64,000 nt of DNA from an uncultured Mucilaginibacter sp. (GCA_903864275.1 CAIPFE010000039.1:1-64000); one strand, 5' to 3'; positions 51,210-60,923 are shown, counted from the first letter of the stretch. The notes: generated by a model not told the origin, from the sequence alone. Numbers and translations: made by a program.

Positions 51210-52814
51210 ATGAGAAACCTTACTGACCAAATACCTGATCTGGGCTACTTGAAGCTTGATCGGGCAAGCAATATCTATTTCCAGCTGAACCCCGCTGAAC
51301 TTGTTGAAGAAGCTTTAAAAAGAAATGAAGGCGTTTTAGCTGATAACGGCGCCCTGGCTATTGATACCGGCGAATTTACCGGGCGCTCGCCTAAAGACCG
51401 CTTTATTGTTGAGGACGAATTAACCAGTGACAAAGTTTGGTGGGGTAAGGTGAACATTAAATTTGATACGGATAAATTTAACGCACTGCTGGAAAGAGTT
51501 ACCGCTTACCTCACCGAACGAGACATATTTGTCCGCGACTCATGCGCCTGTGCCAACGAAAAATACCATATTGATGTACGGGTTATTACCGAAACCGCTT
51601 ATCAAAACCTGTTTGCACACCATCTATTCCTGCGGCCCGAAGTCATTAACATCAATTCAGCGCCTGAGTGGACAATAATTGCCGCTCCGGATTTCAAAGC
51701 AGACCCGGAACGAGACGGCACCCGCCAGCATAATTTTTCAATCATCAATTTCACCAAAAAAATAATACTCATCGGTGGCACCGGGTATACCGGCGAGATC
51801 AAAAAAGGGATTTTTTCGGTTTTAAATTTTATACTGCCGTATGAAAAGAAGGTGCTCTCCATGCACTGCTCGGCAAATACAGGCGTAAAAGGCGACACTG
51901 CGATCTTCTTTGGCTTATCCGGGACCGGTAAAACTACGCTGTCGGCCGACCCGGAACGCGGCCTGATAGGTGACGATGAACACGGCTGGAGTGACTACAC
52001 CATATTTAATTTTGAAGGCGGGTGCTACGCCAAATGTGCCGACCTGACCGCCGAAAAGGAGCCGCAGATATTTGGAGCAATAAAATTCGGCGCCCTGCTT
52101 GAAAATATTAACTTCATAAAAGGCACCCGTACCGTTAATTTTTCGAATACCGATAAAACAGAAAATACCCGTGTGGCTTACCCGCTTCATAACATAGGTA
52201 ATGCGGTGAATCCATCAATTGGTGCATCCCCTAAAAACATTTTCTTTTTAACAGCTGATGCTTTTGGAATATTGCCGCCTATTTCAAAATTAACACCCGA
52301 GCAGGCTATGTACCACTTCATTTCGGGATATACGGCAAAAATTGCGGGCACCGAGACCGACGTTACGGCTCCAAAAGCCACTTTTTCGGCTTGTTTTGGG
52401 GAGGCATTTCTTCCGCTGAACCCCGTTATCTATGCCAACCTGCTGGGAAATAAAATAAGAGAGCACCGGGTAAACGTTTGGCTTATAAATACCGGCTGGT
52501 CCGGCGGGCCATTTGGCACAGGAAAAAGGATCAAACTCAAATATACCCGTGCTATGATAACCGCGGCTTTAAGCGGCGAACTTGATAATATAGGCTACAA
52601 CGAGCACCCGGTGTTCAATCTTATGATGCCGGCAAGCTGCCCGAATGTGCCCGATCACCTGCTCGACCCCAAAAATACGTGGACAAACGCCGAAAGTTAT
52701 GATGAAAAGGCACTCAATTTAGCAACTGCATTTGTTAAAAATTTTGAGCAATATGCCGGTTTCAGCAGCGCTGAGATAATAAATGCAGGCCCAAATTTGG
52801 CCGTATCGGTTTAG
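51210..52814 (+). CDS. pckA: Phosphoenolpyruvate carboxykinase (ATP)
   Basis: The ATP-dependent enzyme makes phosphoenolpyruvate from oxaloacetate, the first step of gluconeogenesis. About 534 residues from the ATG at 51210 (MRNLTDQIPDLGYLKL); an upstream ATG at 51162 would add 16. Motifs: RSPKDRFIV, the P-loop GLSGTGKTTLSADPERG, the kinase-2 segment LIGDDEHGW, and the lid region RKVNVWLINTGWSGGPFG-like. The start at 51210 gives the usual family length. Confidence 0.96.
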   Translation: MRNLTDQIPDLGYLKLDRASNIYFQLNPAELVEEALKRNEGVLADNGALAIDTGEFTGRSPKDRFIVEDELTSDKVWWGKVNIKFDTDKFNALLERVTAYLTERDIFVRDSCACANEKYHIDVRVITETAYQNLFAHHLFLRPEVININSAPEWTIIAAPDFKADPERDGTRQHNFSIINFTKKIILIGGTGYTGEIKKGIFSVLNFILPYEKKVLSMHCSANTGVKGDTAIFFGLSGTGKTTLSADPERGLIGDDEHGWSDYTIFNFEGGCYAKCADLTAEKEPQIFGAIKFGALLENINFIKGTRTVNFSNTDKTENTRVAYPLHNIGNAVNPSIGASPKNIFFLTADAFGILPPISKLTPEQAMYHFISGYTAKIAGTETDVTAPKATFSACFGEAFLPLNPVIYANLLGNKIREHRVNVWLINTGWSGGPFGTGKRIKLKYTRAMITAALSGELDNIGYNEHPVFNLMMPASCPNVPDHLLDPKNTWTNAESYDEKALNLATAFVKNFEQYAGFSSAEIINAGPNLAVSV

Positions 52815-53003
52815 TAACTAAATTTTTATCGATTATTGCTTGCTAATATTAAAAAAAATAGGTTTTATTGTAAAAAATTGTTTCTGCCAGTACAATTTTT
52901 ATTTTTCATCACGTTATGTATCCACCAATATACCTTCCGGGTGAAGTTTTTATTAAAAAATTATAAAGTATAATAAAAAACTTTTTTTAATTCATTAAAA
53001 CTC

Positions 53004-53011
53004 TATTTTTG
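53004..53011 (+). promoter_or_regulatory. -7 box TATTTTTG of the Ton operon
   Basis: TATTTTTG fits TAnnTTTG, in an AT-rich region between pckA and exbB. It predicts an untranslated leader of about 67 nt. A T-rich tract at the -33 position (about 52982-52988) replaces a clear TTG. Confidence 0.5.
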
Positions 53012-53083
53012 TTATTCCCTTAATAATTAGCATTTAACTTAAATATTTTATAAACTTAAAACTAAAACTAAAAACTAAAACTA

Positions 53084-53914
53084 ATGGCAAACGCACCTAC
53101 AAAACCAACCAGTCCTGTTAAAAAAGAAAGTTCAAGTTCAGGCTTGTTTGCAACTTTAACAATCCCAATTTGTATCGTCATTGCAATTTTGATCTACACG
53201 TTCATATTGGGCGATCAGAGTCACTTCGAAGGCGGTGACGTAGAGCATGGAACACCTGACATTTACGGAACGATACACAGGGGCGGCTTCCTCGTGCCTC
53301 TCATCATGTCATATGTATTAATGGTAATTGTTTTTTCCATTGAACGGTTTGTTGTTATCGGCAAAGCGTCAGGGACAGGCAGTGTTGATGCATTTGTGAG
53401 AAAAGTACAAAGCGCCCTTAATGCAGGTAATATTGATGCAGCAAATGCAGAATGCGACAAACAAAAAGGTTCTGTTGCCAATGTTATCAAATCTGCTTTA
53501 AAAAAATACAAAGAAATGGAAGTAGAACAAGGGCTTGATGTTGATCAAAAAGCTTTGGCGATCCAGAAAGATATTGAGGAAGCAACATCACTTGAAATGC
53601 CGATGCTTGAGCAAAACTTAACTATTATCGCAACCCTGGTATCCATCGGTACATTAACAGGCCTGTTAGGCACAGTACTTGGTATGATCCGTGCATTCGC
53701 GGCCTTAGCGACTTCGGGCGCGCCAAATACCACAGCCTTATCAACTGCGATCTCTGAAGCGCTTGTTAATACAGCATTCGGTATCGGTACATCTGCAACT
53801 TCAATTGTTATGTATAATGTGTTTACATCAAAAATTGACAATCTGACCTATGCCATTGACGAAACGGGCTTCAGCATTGTACAAACATTTGCTGCATCGC
53901 ACAAAAACAAATAA
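53084..53914 (+). CDS. exbB: ExbB/TolQ/MotA-family proton channel protein
   Basis: The 276-residue protein has three membrane segments: IPICIVIAILIYTFILG (about 27-43), GGFLVPLIMSYVLMVIVFSI and a pair around LTIIATLVSIGTLTGLLGTV and FGIGTSATSIVMYNVF. The TolQ/ExbB motif TGLLGTVLGMI is complete. It forms, with ExbD, the proton-driven motor that energises TonB-dependent outer-membrane transport. First gene of a five- or six-gene operon. Confidence 0.95.
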   Translation: MANAPTKPTSPVKKESSSSGLFATLTIPICIVIAILIYTFILGDQSHFEGGDVEHGTPDIYGTIHRGGFLVPLIMSYVLMVIVFSIERFVVIGKASGTGSVDAFVRKVQSALNAGNIDAANAECDKQKGSVANVIKSALKKYKEMEVEQGLDVDQKALAIQKDIEEATSLEMPMLEQNLTIIATLVSIGTLTGLLGTVLGMIRAFAALATSGAPNTTALSTAISEALVNTAFGIGTSATSIVMYNVFTSKIDNLTYAIDETGFSIVQTFAASHKNK

Positions 53915-53994
53915 AAAACTCATTAGTGCTTAGTTTTTGCCCTCCCGGTAATGCCTAGAGGGCAGTATAATCATAATATTAAATTTTATAAATT

Positions 53995-54624
53995 ATGCCT
54001 AGAGTAAAAGTTGCCAGGAAAAGCACATTCATAGATATGACAGCTATGTGCGATGTGGCGTTCCTGTTGCTTACATTTTTCATATTAACCGCTAAGCCCA
54101 AAGTGGATGACCCAACCAAGGCCGAAGTACCTTTCTCATCAAAAGAGAAGCTTGTTCCCGAAGATAACCTTGCGATCATCACCGTTGGTAACATTAACGG
54201 AAAAAGCACCATATTTTATTCCGTTACCGGTTCCGACGTTCGTGCCGAAGCATTAAAGGCAATGGGCGCAAAATACAACGTGCCATTTACAGCTGACGAG
54301 ATCAAAAAGTTTAGTTTGCTTGAGGTATTTGGCGTACCGATGAATCAGTTGAAACAGTACCTTGACCTTCGGCCCGATGAGCGGAAAGGCTTTCCGCAAG
54401 CCGGGATCCCGGCCGATACAACTGCGTCCAACGAGTTAGGGAACTGGATATACCTATCGCGCCAGGCCCAACGGGGTTTACACGACAAGGATCTGGACAT
54501 CGCCATCAAAGGGGACAAACACCAGGAATATCCAATTATCAATGAAATAATCGGCATATTGGGAAAACAAAAGAAATTCAAATTTGATTTAATTACCGAC
54601 CTGAGAGCGGCTCCAAAAAAATAA
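53995..54624 (+). CDS. exbD: ExbD/TolR-family protein 1
   Basis: The 209-residue protein has one N-terminal membrane helix (FIDMTAMCDVAFLLLTFFIL) with the conserved membrane Asp of ExbD (CDVAFLLLTFF), then a periplasmic domain. Compared with the second copy it has a longer C-terminal region (to KFKFDLITDLRAAPKK). It pairs with the second ExbD, as usual in Bacteroidetes. Confidence 0.95.
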   Translation: MPRVKVARKSTFIDMTAMCDVAFLLLTFFILTAKPKVDDPTKAEVPFSSKEKLVPEDNLAIITVGNINGKSTIFYSVTGSDVRAEALKAMGAKYNVPFTADEIKKFSLLEVFGVPMNQLKQYLDLRPDERKGFPQAGIPADTTASNELGNWIYLSRQAQRGLHDKDLDIAIKGDKHQEYPIINEIIGILGKQKKFKFDLITDLRAAPKK

Positions 54625-54630
54625 AAAGCT

Positions 54631-55170
54631 ATGGCAGAATTAGATACCTCCGGCGGGGGTAAACATAAAGGCGGGAAGATAAGAAGTAAAAAGGCCTCAA
54701 CACGTGTCGATCTTACGGCAATGGTTGATTTGGCTTTCCTGCTCATCACGTTCTTTATGCTTACCACCACGCTTAGTAAAAAGAAAGCAATGGACCTGGC
54801 CATGCCAGATAACTCCGTTAAAACAAGCCAGCTGCCGGTGGCAGCCACACGTTCAATGACCATCCTTTTAGGCAGCCATAATAAGCTGGAGTGGTATATG
54901 GGCGAAGCAGGCAAGAGTGCCCCTACCGTGGATAATTATGGTAAGAATGGTTTACGCAAGGCGCTGATAGATAACGGCAAACAAGTTGCAGCCACACATG
55001 CCGCACCTGATAATTTCATGATCGTTTTGATAAAACCGAGCGATAAATCAACTTATGAGAATTTGGTTAACACGCTTGATGAAATGAACATTACCGGTGT
55101 GCAGTCATATGCGATCGTGAAAATATTACCGGTAGAGGTTGGTGACCTGCAAAAGAACAATATATATTAG
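54631..55170 (+). CDS. exbD: ExbD/TolR-family protein 2
   Basis: The 179-residue protein has a basic start (GGGKHKGGKIRSKKAST), the helix RVDLTAMVDLAFLLITFFML with the conserved Asp (MVDLAFLL), and a periplasmic part. Two ExbD copies next to each other may form a heterodimer in the ExbB ring. It is 6 bp after the first copy. Confidence 0.95.
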   Translation: MAELDTSGGGKHKGGKIRSKKASTRVDLTAMVDLAFLLITFFMLTTTLSKKKAMDLAMPDNSVKTSQLPVAATRSMTILLGSHNKLEWYMGEAGKSAPTVDNYGKNGLRKALIDNGKQVAATHAAPDNFMIVLIKPSDKSTYENLVNTLDEMNITGVQSYAIVKILPVEVGDLQKNNIY

Positions 55171-55216
55171 TAATATTATTATTACTGTTAACGTTAATTA
55201 ATTAAAGCCTAAAAAG

Positions 55217-56038
55217 ATGTTCGGATCAAAATTAGATATATTAGATCAAAAATGGATCGATGTTGTTTTTGTGGACCGCAACCAGGAATACGGCGCATAC
55301 CAATTAAGAAAGGACAATGACCGCAATACGCGCGTAGCCCTTATTATTGGAGTTGTATTTTTTGTCGTGCTGGTTTCTGCAAATACAATTATCAACCTGA
55401 TCGAGGGGTTCATCCCCAAGACCAAAGAAAAGGTGAAGATCACCAATGTGGTGCTGTCAGCACCCCCGGTTGACTTAAAAAAACCACCTCCGCCACCCCC
55501 GCCTGAACCACCAAAACCAAAGGTTGACCAGGTTAAGTTCCCGCCACCGGTAGTTAAACCGGACGTTGAGGTGAAGGAAAAACCACCAACCGTAAAAGAA
55601 CTGGAAGTTGCCGACCCGGGGCAAAAAAACTTGAAAGGCGATAAAAATGCTGATGTTACGATTGATGAACCGGTAGGTACATCCGACGCGAAAGTTACAG
55701 AAGAAGACCCTAACAAGATTTTTACTTCGGTAGAACAAGTTCCGGAATTTCCGGGAGGCCTGGATGCTTTTGGCAGGTATTTGGGGAAAAATATCAGGTA
55801 CCCTGCAGTTGCCCGGGAAAATGGCACACAGGGGCGTGTTATTGTAAGCTTTGTTTGCGAACGTGATGGTTCATTAACGGATATCAAAGTTGCACGTGGC
55901 ATCGGCGACGGCTGTGATGAAGAAGCCGTACGCGTTATAAAATCGTCGCCAAAATGGAAACCAGGTATACAAAACGGCCGCCCGGTGCGGGTGGCATATA
56001 GTGTTCCGATCTCCTTTACATTAGGTACTGATCAATAG
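55217..56038 (+). CDS. tonB: TonB energy transducer
   Basis: The 273-residue protein has a short cytoplasmic part, a membrane helix (VALIIGVVFFVVLVSANTII, about 36-55), a Pro-rich spacer (KKPPPPPPPEPPKPK) and the TonB C-terminal domain: RYPAVARENGTQGRVIVSFV, then SPKWKPGIQNGRPVRVAYS. It couples ExbB/D to TonB-dependent receptors. It is the fourth gene of the operon. Confidence 0.95.
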   Translation: MFGSKLDILDQKWIDVVFVDRNQEYGAYQLRKDNDRNTRVALIIGVVFFVVLVSANTIINLIEGFIPKTKEKVKITNVVLSAPPVDLKKPPPPPPPEPPKPKVDQVKFPPPVVKPDVEVKEKPPTVKELEVADPGQKNLKGDKNADVTIDEPVGTSDAKVTEEDPNKIFTSVEQVPEFPGGLDAFGRYLGKNIRYPAVARENGTQGRVIVSFVCERDGSLTDIKVARGIGDGCDEEAVRVIKSSPKWKPGIQNGRPVRVAYSVPISFTLGTDQ

Positions 56039-56044
56039 AAAAAA

Positions 56045-56272
56045 ATGTTATCTGACCATAACGAGCAAAAATCGCCCAAAAGGCGGTTTTTGCTTATTTT
56101 AGGAGTTACCGCTTTTACAGCCTTAATTGTTTTTGGGCTGATGGTTATCTTTTGGGACAGGATGCTGCCAAATATTCCTCAAACCCAAAAGACGTTGTAT
56201 GGGGCCATAATAATTATTTATGCCTTTATTCGCTTTGCACGTGTTTTTAGAAAGGAACGGGATGAAGAGTAA
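56045..56272 (+). CDS. Small membrane protein of the Ton operon
   Basis: The 75-residue protein has two predicted helices (LILGVTAFTALIVFGLMVIF and a second near TLYGAIIIIYAFIRFARVF) and a charged C-terminus (RKERDEE). Its 3' end overlaps the next gene's ATG by 11 bp (56262-56272). It is 6 bp after tonB, so it is part of the operon. Function unknown. Confidence 0.8.
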   Translation: MLSDHNEQKSPKRRFLLILGVTAFTALIVFGLMVIFWDRMLPNIPQTQKTLYGAIIIIYAFIRFARVFRKERDEE

Positions 56273-57221
56273 TTTCAGGCTTATTAGTGCTGCGGCATTT
56301 TTCGTGATAGTCCTGGCGACCGTCGGCACAGGTATGCTGATGCTCATTCCCGGCTGCGGGCAAAACGCACAACAGGATAAGCTTGATCGTTTTACCGCGA
56401 ACAATGCCGAATTTGTTGTCGATGAATCATTCAGGCCGATAGTTGACGAGGAGCTTTACATTTTTAAAGCCTCATATACCGGCGTGAAACCTAAAATTGC
56501 TTATGCACCCGAAAATGACGCCATAAATCTTTTAATGAATGATAGTGCAAGGGTAGTTATCCTTTCGCGTGATCTTGATAAAGAAGAATACGGCGCTTTA
56601 TTAAAAAGCAGGAACCTGAGGCCTTCGGTCGACCGTTTTGCTATTGATGCAGTTGCACTAATTGTGAATGAAGCTTCAAATGATACCACCATTACCGTCA
56701 GCGAAATAAAGAAAATGCTGAACGGAGATACTAAAACAGATAAAAATATCGTTTTTGATAACCCGAACTCCAGTTTGGTAAGGTACTTGAAAGATTTTGC
56801 CGGCAGCAAAGGGTTTAAACAAAAAAATGTCTACTCGCTAAAATCAAATAAAGAGGTTATAAAATACGTCAGCGAACACCCCGACGCGATAGGTATAACC
56901 GGCTTTAGCTGGCTAAACGACCCGGATAAAGATTACGCCGATGCCGTACAAAAGGTTAAAATTGTGGCCGTTAAGGACGATACTGGTAAACACCCCTCAC
57001 AGCAGTATTATTCGCCATCGCAAAACACACTGGCGCTAAAGCAATATCCTTTAACAAGGAATCTTTACATATTAAATTGTACAGGTAAATATGGTTTGGG
57101 TATGGAATTTGCGAATTTTATGAAAAGCGACAGGGGGCAGCGAATAATTTTAAAATCGGGCCTTTTGCCAGATGAAATACCGGAAAGAGAGATCACAGTT
57201 GAACAAAAAATAAGGCAATAG
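56262..57221 (+). CDS. PstS-like substrate-binding lipoprotein
   Basis: About 319 residues from the ATG at 56262, which gives a clean lipoprotein leader (FFVIVLATVGTGMLMLIPGC). The body follows the PstS-like periplasmic binding fold: LDRFTANNAEFVVDESFRPI, a hinge SLVRYLKDFAGSKGF, and YPLTRNLYILNCTGKYGLGM and FANFMKSDRGQRIILKSGLL at the end. In Bacteroidetes, a PstS-like gene regularly follows exbB-exbD-exbD-tonB. Phosphate binding is not proven; it may sense or support transport across the envelope. Confidence 0.85.
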   Translation: MKSNFRLISAAAFFVIVLATVGTGMLMLIPGCGQNAQQDKLDRFTANNAEFVVDESFRPIVDEELYIFKASYTGVKPKIAYAPENDAINLLMNDSARVVILSRDLDKEEYGALLKSRNLRPSVDRFAIDAVALIVNEASNDTTITVSEIKKMLNGDTKTDKNIVFDNPNSSLVRYLKDFAGSKGFKQKNVYSLKSNKEVIKYVSEHPDAIGITGFSWLNDPDKDYADAVQKVKIVAVKDDTGKHPSQQYYSPSQNTLALKQYPLTRNLYILNCTGKYGLGMEFANFMKSDRGQRIILKSGLLPDEIPEREITVEQKIRQ

Positions 57222-57461
57222 TAAAGATAGTGTCAATTTTGTTTCGGCTTGTTTAAACTTGTATTCGCAAAATCACTCAAAAAAATATATTATTGCACTC
57301 CTGAATTATTAAATTATTAGTGAATCGGTAATGAAAATGAATATTTTGTTTAAAATATTGTTAAATTCAAGCCCGCAATAGTGTAAAAAACAAAAAGAGA
57401 TAAATAATGGGGCGTTATGAGTTCCGAAGTATTTAAAAAAAACAAAAATTAACGAATAAAT

Positions 57462-59198
57462 ATGAAAATGATCAGAAAAATAGCCGCCGCAGGGGTTGGA
57501 TTGTTGCTTATGGGTTCATCGGTTTTTGCGCAAAGTTTAGCTGATGCTAAAAAGGCTATTGATGACGAGCAATACCAGAAAGCAAAATCAATGTTGAAGA
57601 ACCTAACGGTTACCCAGGCGGATAAAGATGAAAATTTCTTTTACCTGGGATGGGTATACCTTAAGCAAGACTATGTGGATTCGGCCAAAGCGGTTTTTAA
57701 CAAGGGCCTTGCCGTTAATGGTAAATCGGCGTTAAATTTTGCTGGTTTGGGCGCCGCTGATCATATTGAAAAGGACAACAGCGGGGCAACGACGAACTTT
57801 AACTCTGCAATTACCCTCGCTGGTAAAAAATACAGTACGCCATATTTATATGTTGGGCTGGGATATTTATTGCCGGTTAGCGGAAGCAGCGTCGGGCCTA
57901 AGGGTTCGGCAATTGCGCCGGCAGATGCAGATGCCGCCATCGCCATATTAAACCAGGGGAAAGCCGCTAATCCAAAGGACGCGGAAGTGCTTATAGCTCT
58001 TGGTGATGCTTACCGTTCGCAATTAAAAAGTACAGACGCGTATAATGCCTATTCAACCGCATTAACCATCGATCCGAAATCTGCTGCAGCGAACGTAGCC
58101 GAAGGTGTTTTATGGCGGTATGCGGATAACTTTGAAGATTCGCAGAAACAATTCCAGGCCGCTTTAGCTATAGACCCTAACTACGGGCCCGCTTACCGCG
58201 AATGGGCCGAAACCGATCTGCGCTGGGCAAAAACGGATCCTGCCTTATATGACGGAAAAGTTAAAGAAGCAGCTGATAACTATAAAAAATATATCAGCTT
58301 AACCGATTATTCGGTTGAATCGCAAATGCGTTATGCCGACTTCCTTGTCGACGCGAAAGATTATGTTACGCTTCAAAAAGTATCACAGGACCTTACCGCT
58401 TCAGCTAAAAGTAATTTACGGGTTTACCGCTATTTAGGCATTGCAGCGTACGAAAATAAGGACTATCCTGCAGGTTTAGCCGCATTAAACAAGTGGGTTA
58501 CACAAGCTGATCCGAAACGTATAATCCCTAACGATTATTTATACCTGGGCCGTTTGGAAATTGCCTCAAAAAATGACTCATTAGGTATACGCGATCTTCG
58601 TAAAGCGATAGCCTTAGATACAACCCAGGTTGACTTGTATGGTGAAATTGCAAAATCTTTATACGCTTTAAATAAATACCAGGAAGCGGGAGACGCATAC
58701 CATACTTATGCCCAAAAGTCTCGTATGGCCAAACTTACTGACCATTTCTCTGAAGGCCTGAGTTTTTATTTGGCATTCAGCGATCAGACTGATAAAGCTA
58801 CAAAGGATAAAACTTTTAAACCGGACAGCGCATTACTTATCAAGTCCGATTCGGCGTTTAGTTATGTAGAACGCAAGGCCGGAAAGCCAATTTCTGCAGT
58901 TGTGCTCTATCACGCCTATGTTAAAGACTCTGAAGACAACGACAGGAATAACATAAAAGGTTTAGCTAAACCTTACTATGAGCAGTACGTACAGTTAATA
59001 GAAGCCAAAGGGCCTCCTGATGATAAGACCAAGCAAAGTTTGGTAAATGCTTATACTTATTTAGGTAATTATGCTGAAAACAAGGATAAAGATGAAGTTA
59101 AAGCTTTAGATTACTATAATAAAGCAAAAGCGATACTACCCGATGATCCGCAGGTTAAGTATTATTTTGCCAAAAAAGCCTCGGGTAAAAGCAAGTAA
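57462..59198 (+). CDS. Exported TPR-repeat protein downstream of the Ton operon
   Basis: The 578-residue protein has a signal peptide (MIRKIAAAGVGLLLMGSSVFA) followed by many TPR-type helical pairs, e.g. DENFFYLGWVYLKQDYVDSA, SALNFAGLGAADHIEKDNSG and QVDLYGEIAKSLYALNKYQE. It lies 240 bp after the PstS-like gene and may have its own promoter; a short AT-rich gap separates them. It probably organises periplasmic or surface complexes. Confidence 0.88.
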   Translation: MKMIRKIAAAGVGLLLMGSSVFAQSLADAKKAIDDEQYQKAKSMLKNLTVTQADKDENFFYLGWVYLKQDYVDSAKAVFNKGLAVNGKSALNFAGLGAADHIEKDNSGATTNFNSAITLAGKKYSTPYLYVGLGYLLPVSGSSVGPKGSAIAPADADAAIAILNQGKAANPKDAEVLIALGDAYRSQLKSTDAYNAYSTALTIDPKSAAANVAEGVLWRYADNFEDSQKQFQAALAIDPNYGPAYREWAETDLRWAKTDPALYDGKVKEAADNYKKYISLTDYSVESQMRYADFLVDAKDYVTLQKVSQDLTASAKSNLRVYRYLGIAAYENKDYPAGLAALNKWVTQADPKRIIPNDYLYLGRLEIASKNDSLGIRDLRKAIALDTTQVDLYGEIAKSLYALNKYQEAGDAYHTYAQKSRMAKLTDHFSEGLSFYLAFSDQTDKATKDKTFKPDSALLIKSDSAFSYVERKAGKPISAVVLYHAYVKDSEDNDRNNIKGLAKPYYEQYVQLIEAKGPPDDKTKQSLVNAYTYLGNYAENKDKDEVKALDYYNKAKAILPDDPQVKYYFAKKASGKSK

Positions 59199-59217
59199 AT
59201 AAATTTTATAAAATAAG

Positions 59218-59247
59218 AAGCCTTCCGTGTAACGGGGGGCTTTTTTA
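59218..59247 (+). terminator. Intrinsic terminator after the TPR gene
   Basis: aagcc ... ggctt form the stem (with internal ccgt/acgg pairing), followed by a T-run (TTTTTTATT). It closes the TPR gene unit, 20 bp after its stop. Confidence 0.8.
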
Positions 59248-59262
59248 TTGTTATACCATTCG

Positions 59263-59270
59263 TATATTTG
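59263..59270 (+). promoter_or_regulatory. -7 box TATATTTG just before nuoA start
   Basis: TATATTTG is followed by CAGC and the nuoA ATG at 59275, the same close layout as at purD and the ABC permease gene. A leaderless or nearly leaderless mRNA is predicted. Confidence 0.5.
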
Positions 59271-59274
59271 CAGC

Positions 59275-59646
59275 ATGGAAGTACATAGTTTGCCCGTAAA
59301 TTATTTGCCCATCATTTTTCAAATGGTGATTGCTATGGCGTTTGTGGTTGTGGTTATGTTTGTAACCCACAAAATTGGCCCAAACCGGAAAACGAAAGAT
59401 AAACTAACAACATTTGAATCAGGTATCGAGGTAGTTGGGAACGCCCGCACGCCAATCTCAATTAAATACTTTTTGGTGGCTATCCTGTTCGTACTGTTTG
59501 ATGTGGAAGTGATATTCATGTACCCCTGGGCCGTCAATTTCAGGGAGTTGGGCAATGAGGGCATGATAGAGATGTTTATTTTTATGGGTACGCTTTTGCT
59601 TGGTTTTATCTATGTGATAAAAAAAGGTGCGCTGGATTGGGATTAG
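59275..59646 (+). CDS. nuoA: NADH-quinone oxidoreductase subunit A
   Basis: About 123 residues from the ATG at 59275; an earlier in-frame start at 59248 would overlap the terminator and lacks family support. Three membrane helices (IIFQMVIAMAFVVVVMFVTH; YFLVAILFVLFDVEVIFMYP; MFIFMGTLLLGFIYVIKKG) and the conserved FDVEVIFMYPW and FESG motifs identify NuoA, a membrane-arm subunit of complex I. Confidence 0.95.
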   Translation: MEVHSLPVNYLPIIFQMVIAMAFVVVVMFVTHKIGPNRKTKDKLTTFESGIEVVGNARTPISIKYFLVAILFVLFDVEVIFMYPWAVNFRELGNEGMIEMFIFMGTLLLGFIYVIKKGALDWD

Positions 59647-59821
59647 TTAGCATCTTGCCTCACCCTACTCTCTCCATAAAAGAGGGTTCTAAAAGATAAT
59701 GGTCAAACAAAGAAAAATCTAAATGTCTTCCCGTTTGGAGAGTATTTAGACGAGGCCAGTTTAGACTGTTTCTAAATATATTTAGCTGCAAGATAGTGCG
59801 CAGTTCACTGCTAATTTGTTG

Positions 59822-59829
59822 TAAATTTG
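59822..59829 (+). promoter_or_regulatory. Candidate -7 box of nuoB
   Basis: TAAATTTG fits TAnnTTTG, 43 bp before the nuoB start. The 226-bp gap after nuoA suggests a separate start for nuoB-C-D-E. No good -33 TTG is seen. Confidence 0.35.
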
Positions 59830-59872
59830 TCGGCATTAGTGAGTTTGGATGGGTTTTTGTTTGAAATAGATC

Positions 59873-60415
59873 ATGAGTGATATTCAATTAGTTGATGCCC
59901 CGCCGGGCATAGAGGGCGCGGGATTTTTTGCCACCGCCGCTGACAAAGCAATAGGTATAGCGCGTTCATATTCTTTATGGCCATTACCTTTCGCTACTTC
60001 TTGCTGCGGGATCGAGTTTATGGCCACCATGTCGCCACATTATGATCTCGCCAGGTTTGGGGCCGAGCGTTTAAGCTTTTCGCCTCGCCAGGCCGACCTT
60101 TTAATGGTTATGGGCACTATCTCAAAAAAAATGGGCCCTGTTCTTCGACAAGTTTATTTACAAATGGCCGAGCCGCGCTGGGTAATGGCAGTTGGGGCCT
60201 GTGCTTCAAGCGGAGGTATATTTGATACTTATTCTGTGCTGCAGGGTATTGATGAGGTCATTCCCGTTGATGTATATGTGCCTGGATGTCCTCCGCGGCC
60301 TGAAGCGATCATCGACGGCTTTATACAAATTCAAAAATTGGTACAAAGTGAAACATTACGACGCAGAAACGAGCCTCAATACCAAAAACTATTAGCTTCA
60401 TACGGAATAGAATAA
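59873..60415 (+). CDS. nuoB: NADH-quinone oxidoreductase subunit B
   Basis: The 180-residue subunit holds cluster N2. Cys ligands lie in ATSCCGIEFMA, VGACASSGG and VPGCPPRPEA, all intact. Start at the ATG (59873); stop overlaps the nuoC start by one base (60415). Hydrophilic arm of complex I. Confidence 0.97.
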   Translation: MSDIQLVDAPPGIEGAGFFATAADKAIGIARSYSLWPLPFATSCCGIEFMATMSPHYDLARFGAERLSFSPRQADLLMVMGTISKKMGPVLRQVYLQMAEPRWVMAVGACASSGGIFDTYSVLQGIDEVIPVDVYVPGCPPRPEAIIDGFIQIQKLVQSETLRRRNEPQYQKLLASYGIE

Positions 60416-60918
60416 TGGGTAAATTAACAAACGAAGAGCTTTTAAAAAAGATCAATGATAAGTTCCCCAACCAGGTGACCCTGCTTGGCGAGCCTTTTGG
60501 ATTGATAACATTCGAAACCGGCCGGGAGCAGATAATCGATGTTTTAACGTATTTGAAAAATGATCCTGCCCTTCTGTTTGGGTATTTGACCGATATAACT
60601 GCCATCCACTATCCTGAACTGGAAAAACCTATCGGGGTGATATATCATTTGCACAGCCTGGTAAATAATGTACGTGTTCGTTTAAAGGTGTTTCTGACTG
60701 ATGACGATGTACACATCCCTACAGCAACGGTTTTATGGAATGGCGCCAACTGGATGGAAAGAGAAACCTACGATTTTTTCGGGGTGATATTTGACGGCCA
60801 TCCCGACTTACGCAGGATATTAAATGTTGACGACATGACGGCATTCCCGATGCGAAAAGAATTTCCGCTGGAAGACCCTAACCGTGTCGATAAAAAAGAT
60901 TACTTTTTTGGAAGATAA
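60415..60918 (+). CDS. nuoC: NADH-quinone oxidoreductase subunit C
   Basis: The 167-residue protein has the 30-kDa subunit signature: ERETYDFFGVIFDGHPDLRR with MRKEFPLEDPNRVDKKDYFF at the C-terminus. NuoC here is not fused to NuoD, the usual state in Bacteroidetes. One-base overlap with nuoB. Confidence 0.97.
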   Translation: MGKLTNEELLKKINDKFPNQVTLLGEPFGLITFETGREQIIDVLTYLKNDPALLFGYLTDITAIHYPELEKPIGVIYHLHSLVNNVRVRLKVFLTDDDVHIPTATVLWNGANWMERETYDFFGVIFDGHPDLRRILNVDDMTAFPMRKEFPLEDPNRVDKKDYFFGR

Positions 60919-60923
60919 CAATA

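Noticed and set aside
59248..59274. Upstream start of nuoA
   Set aside because: It would begin inside the terminator T-tract and over the -7 box; the ATG at 59275 gives the normal NuoA N-terminus.
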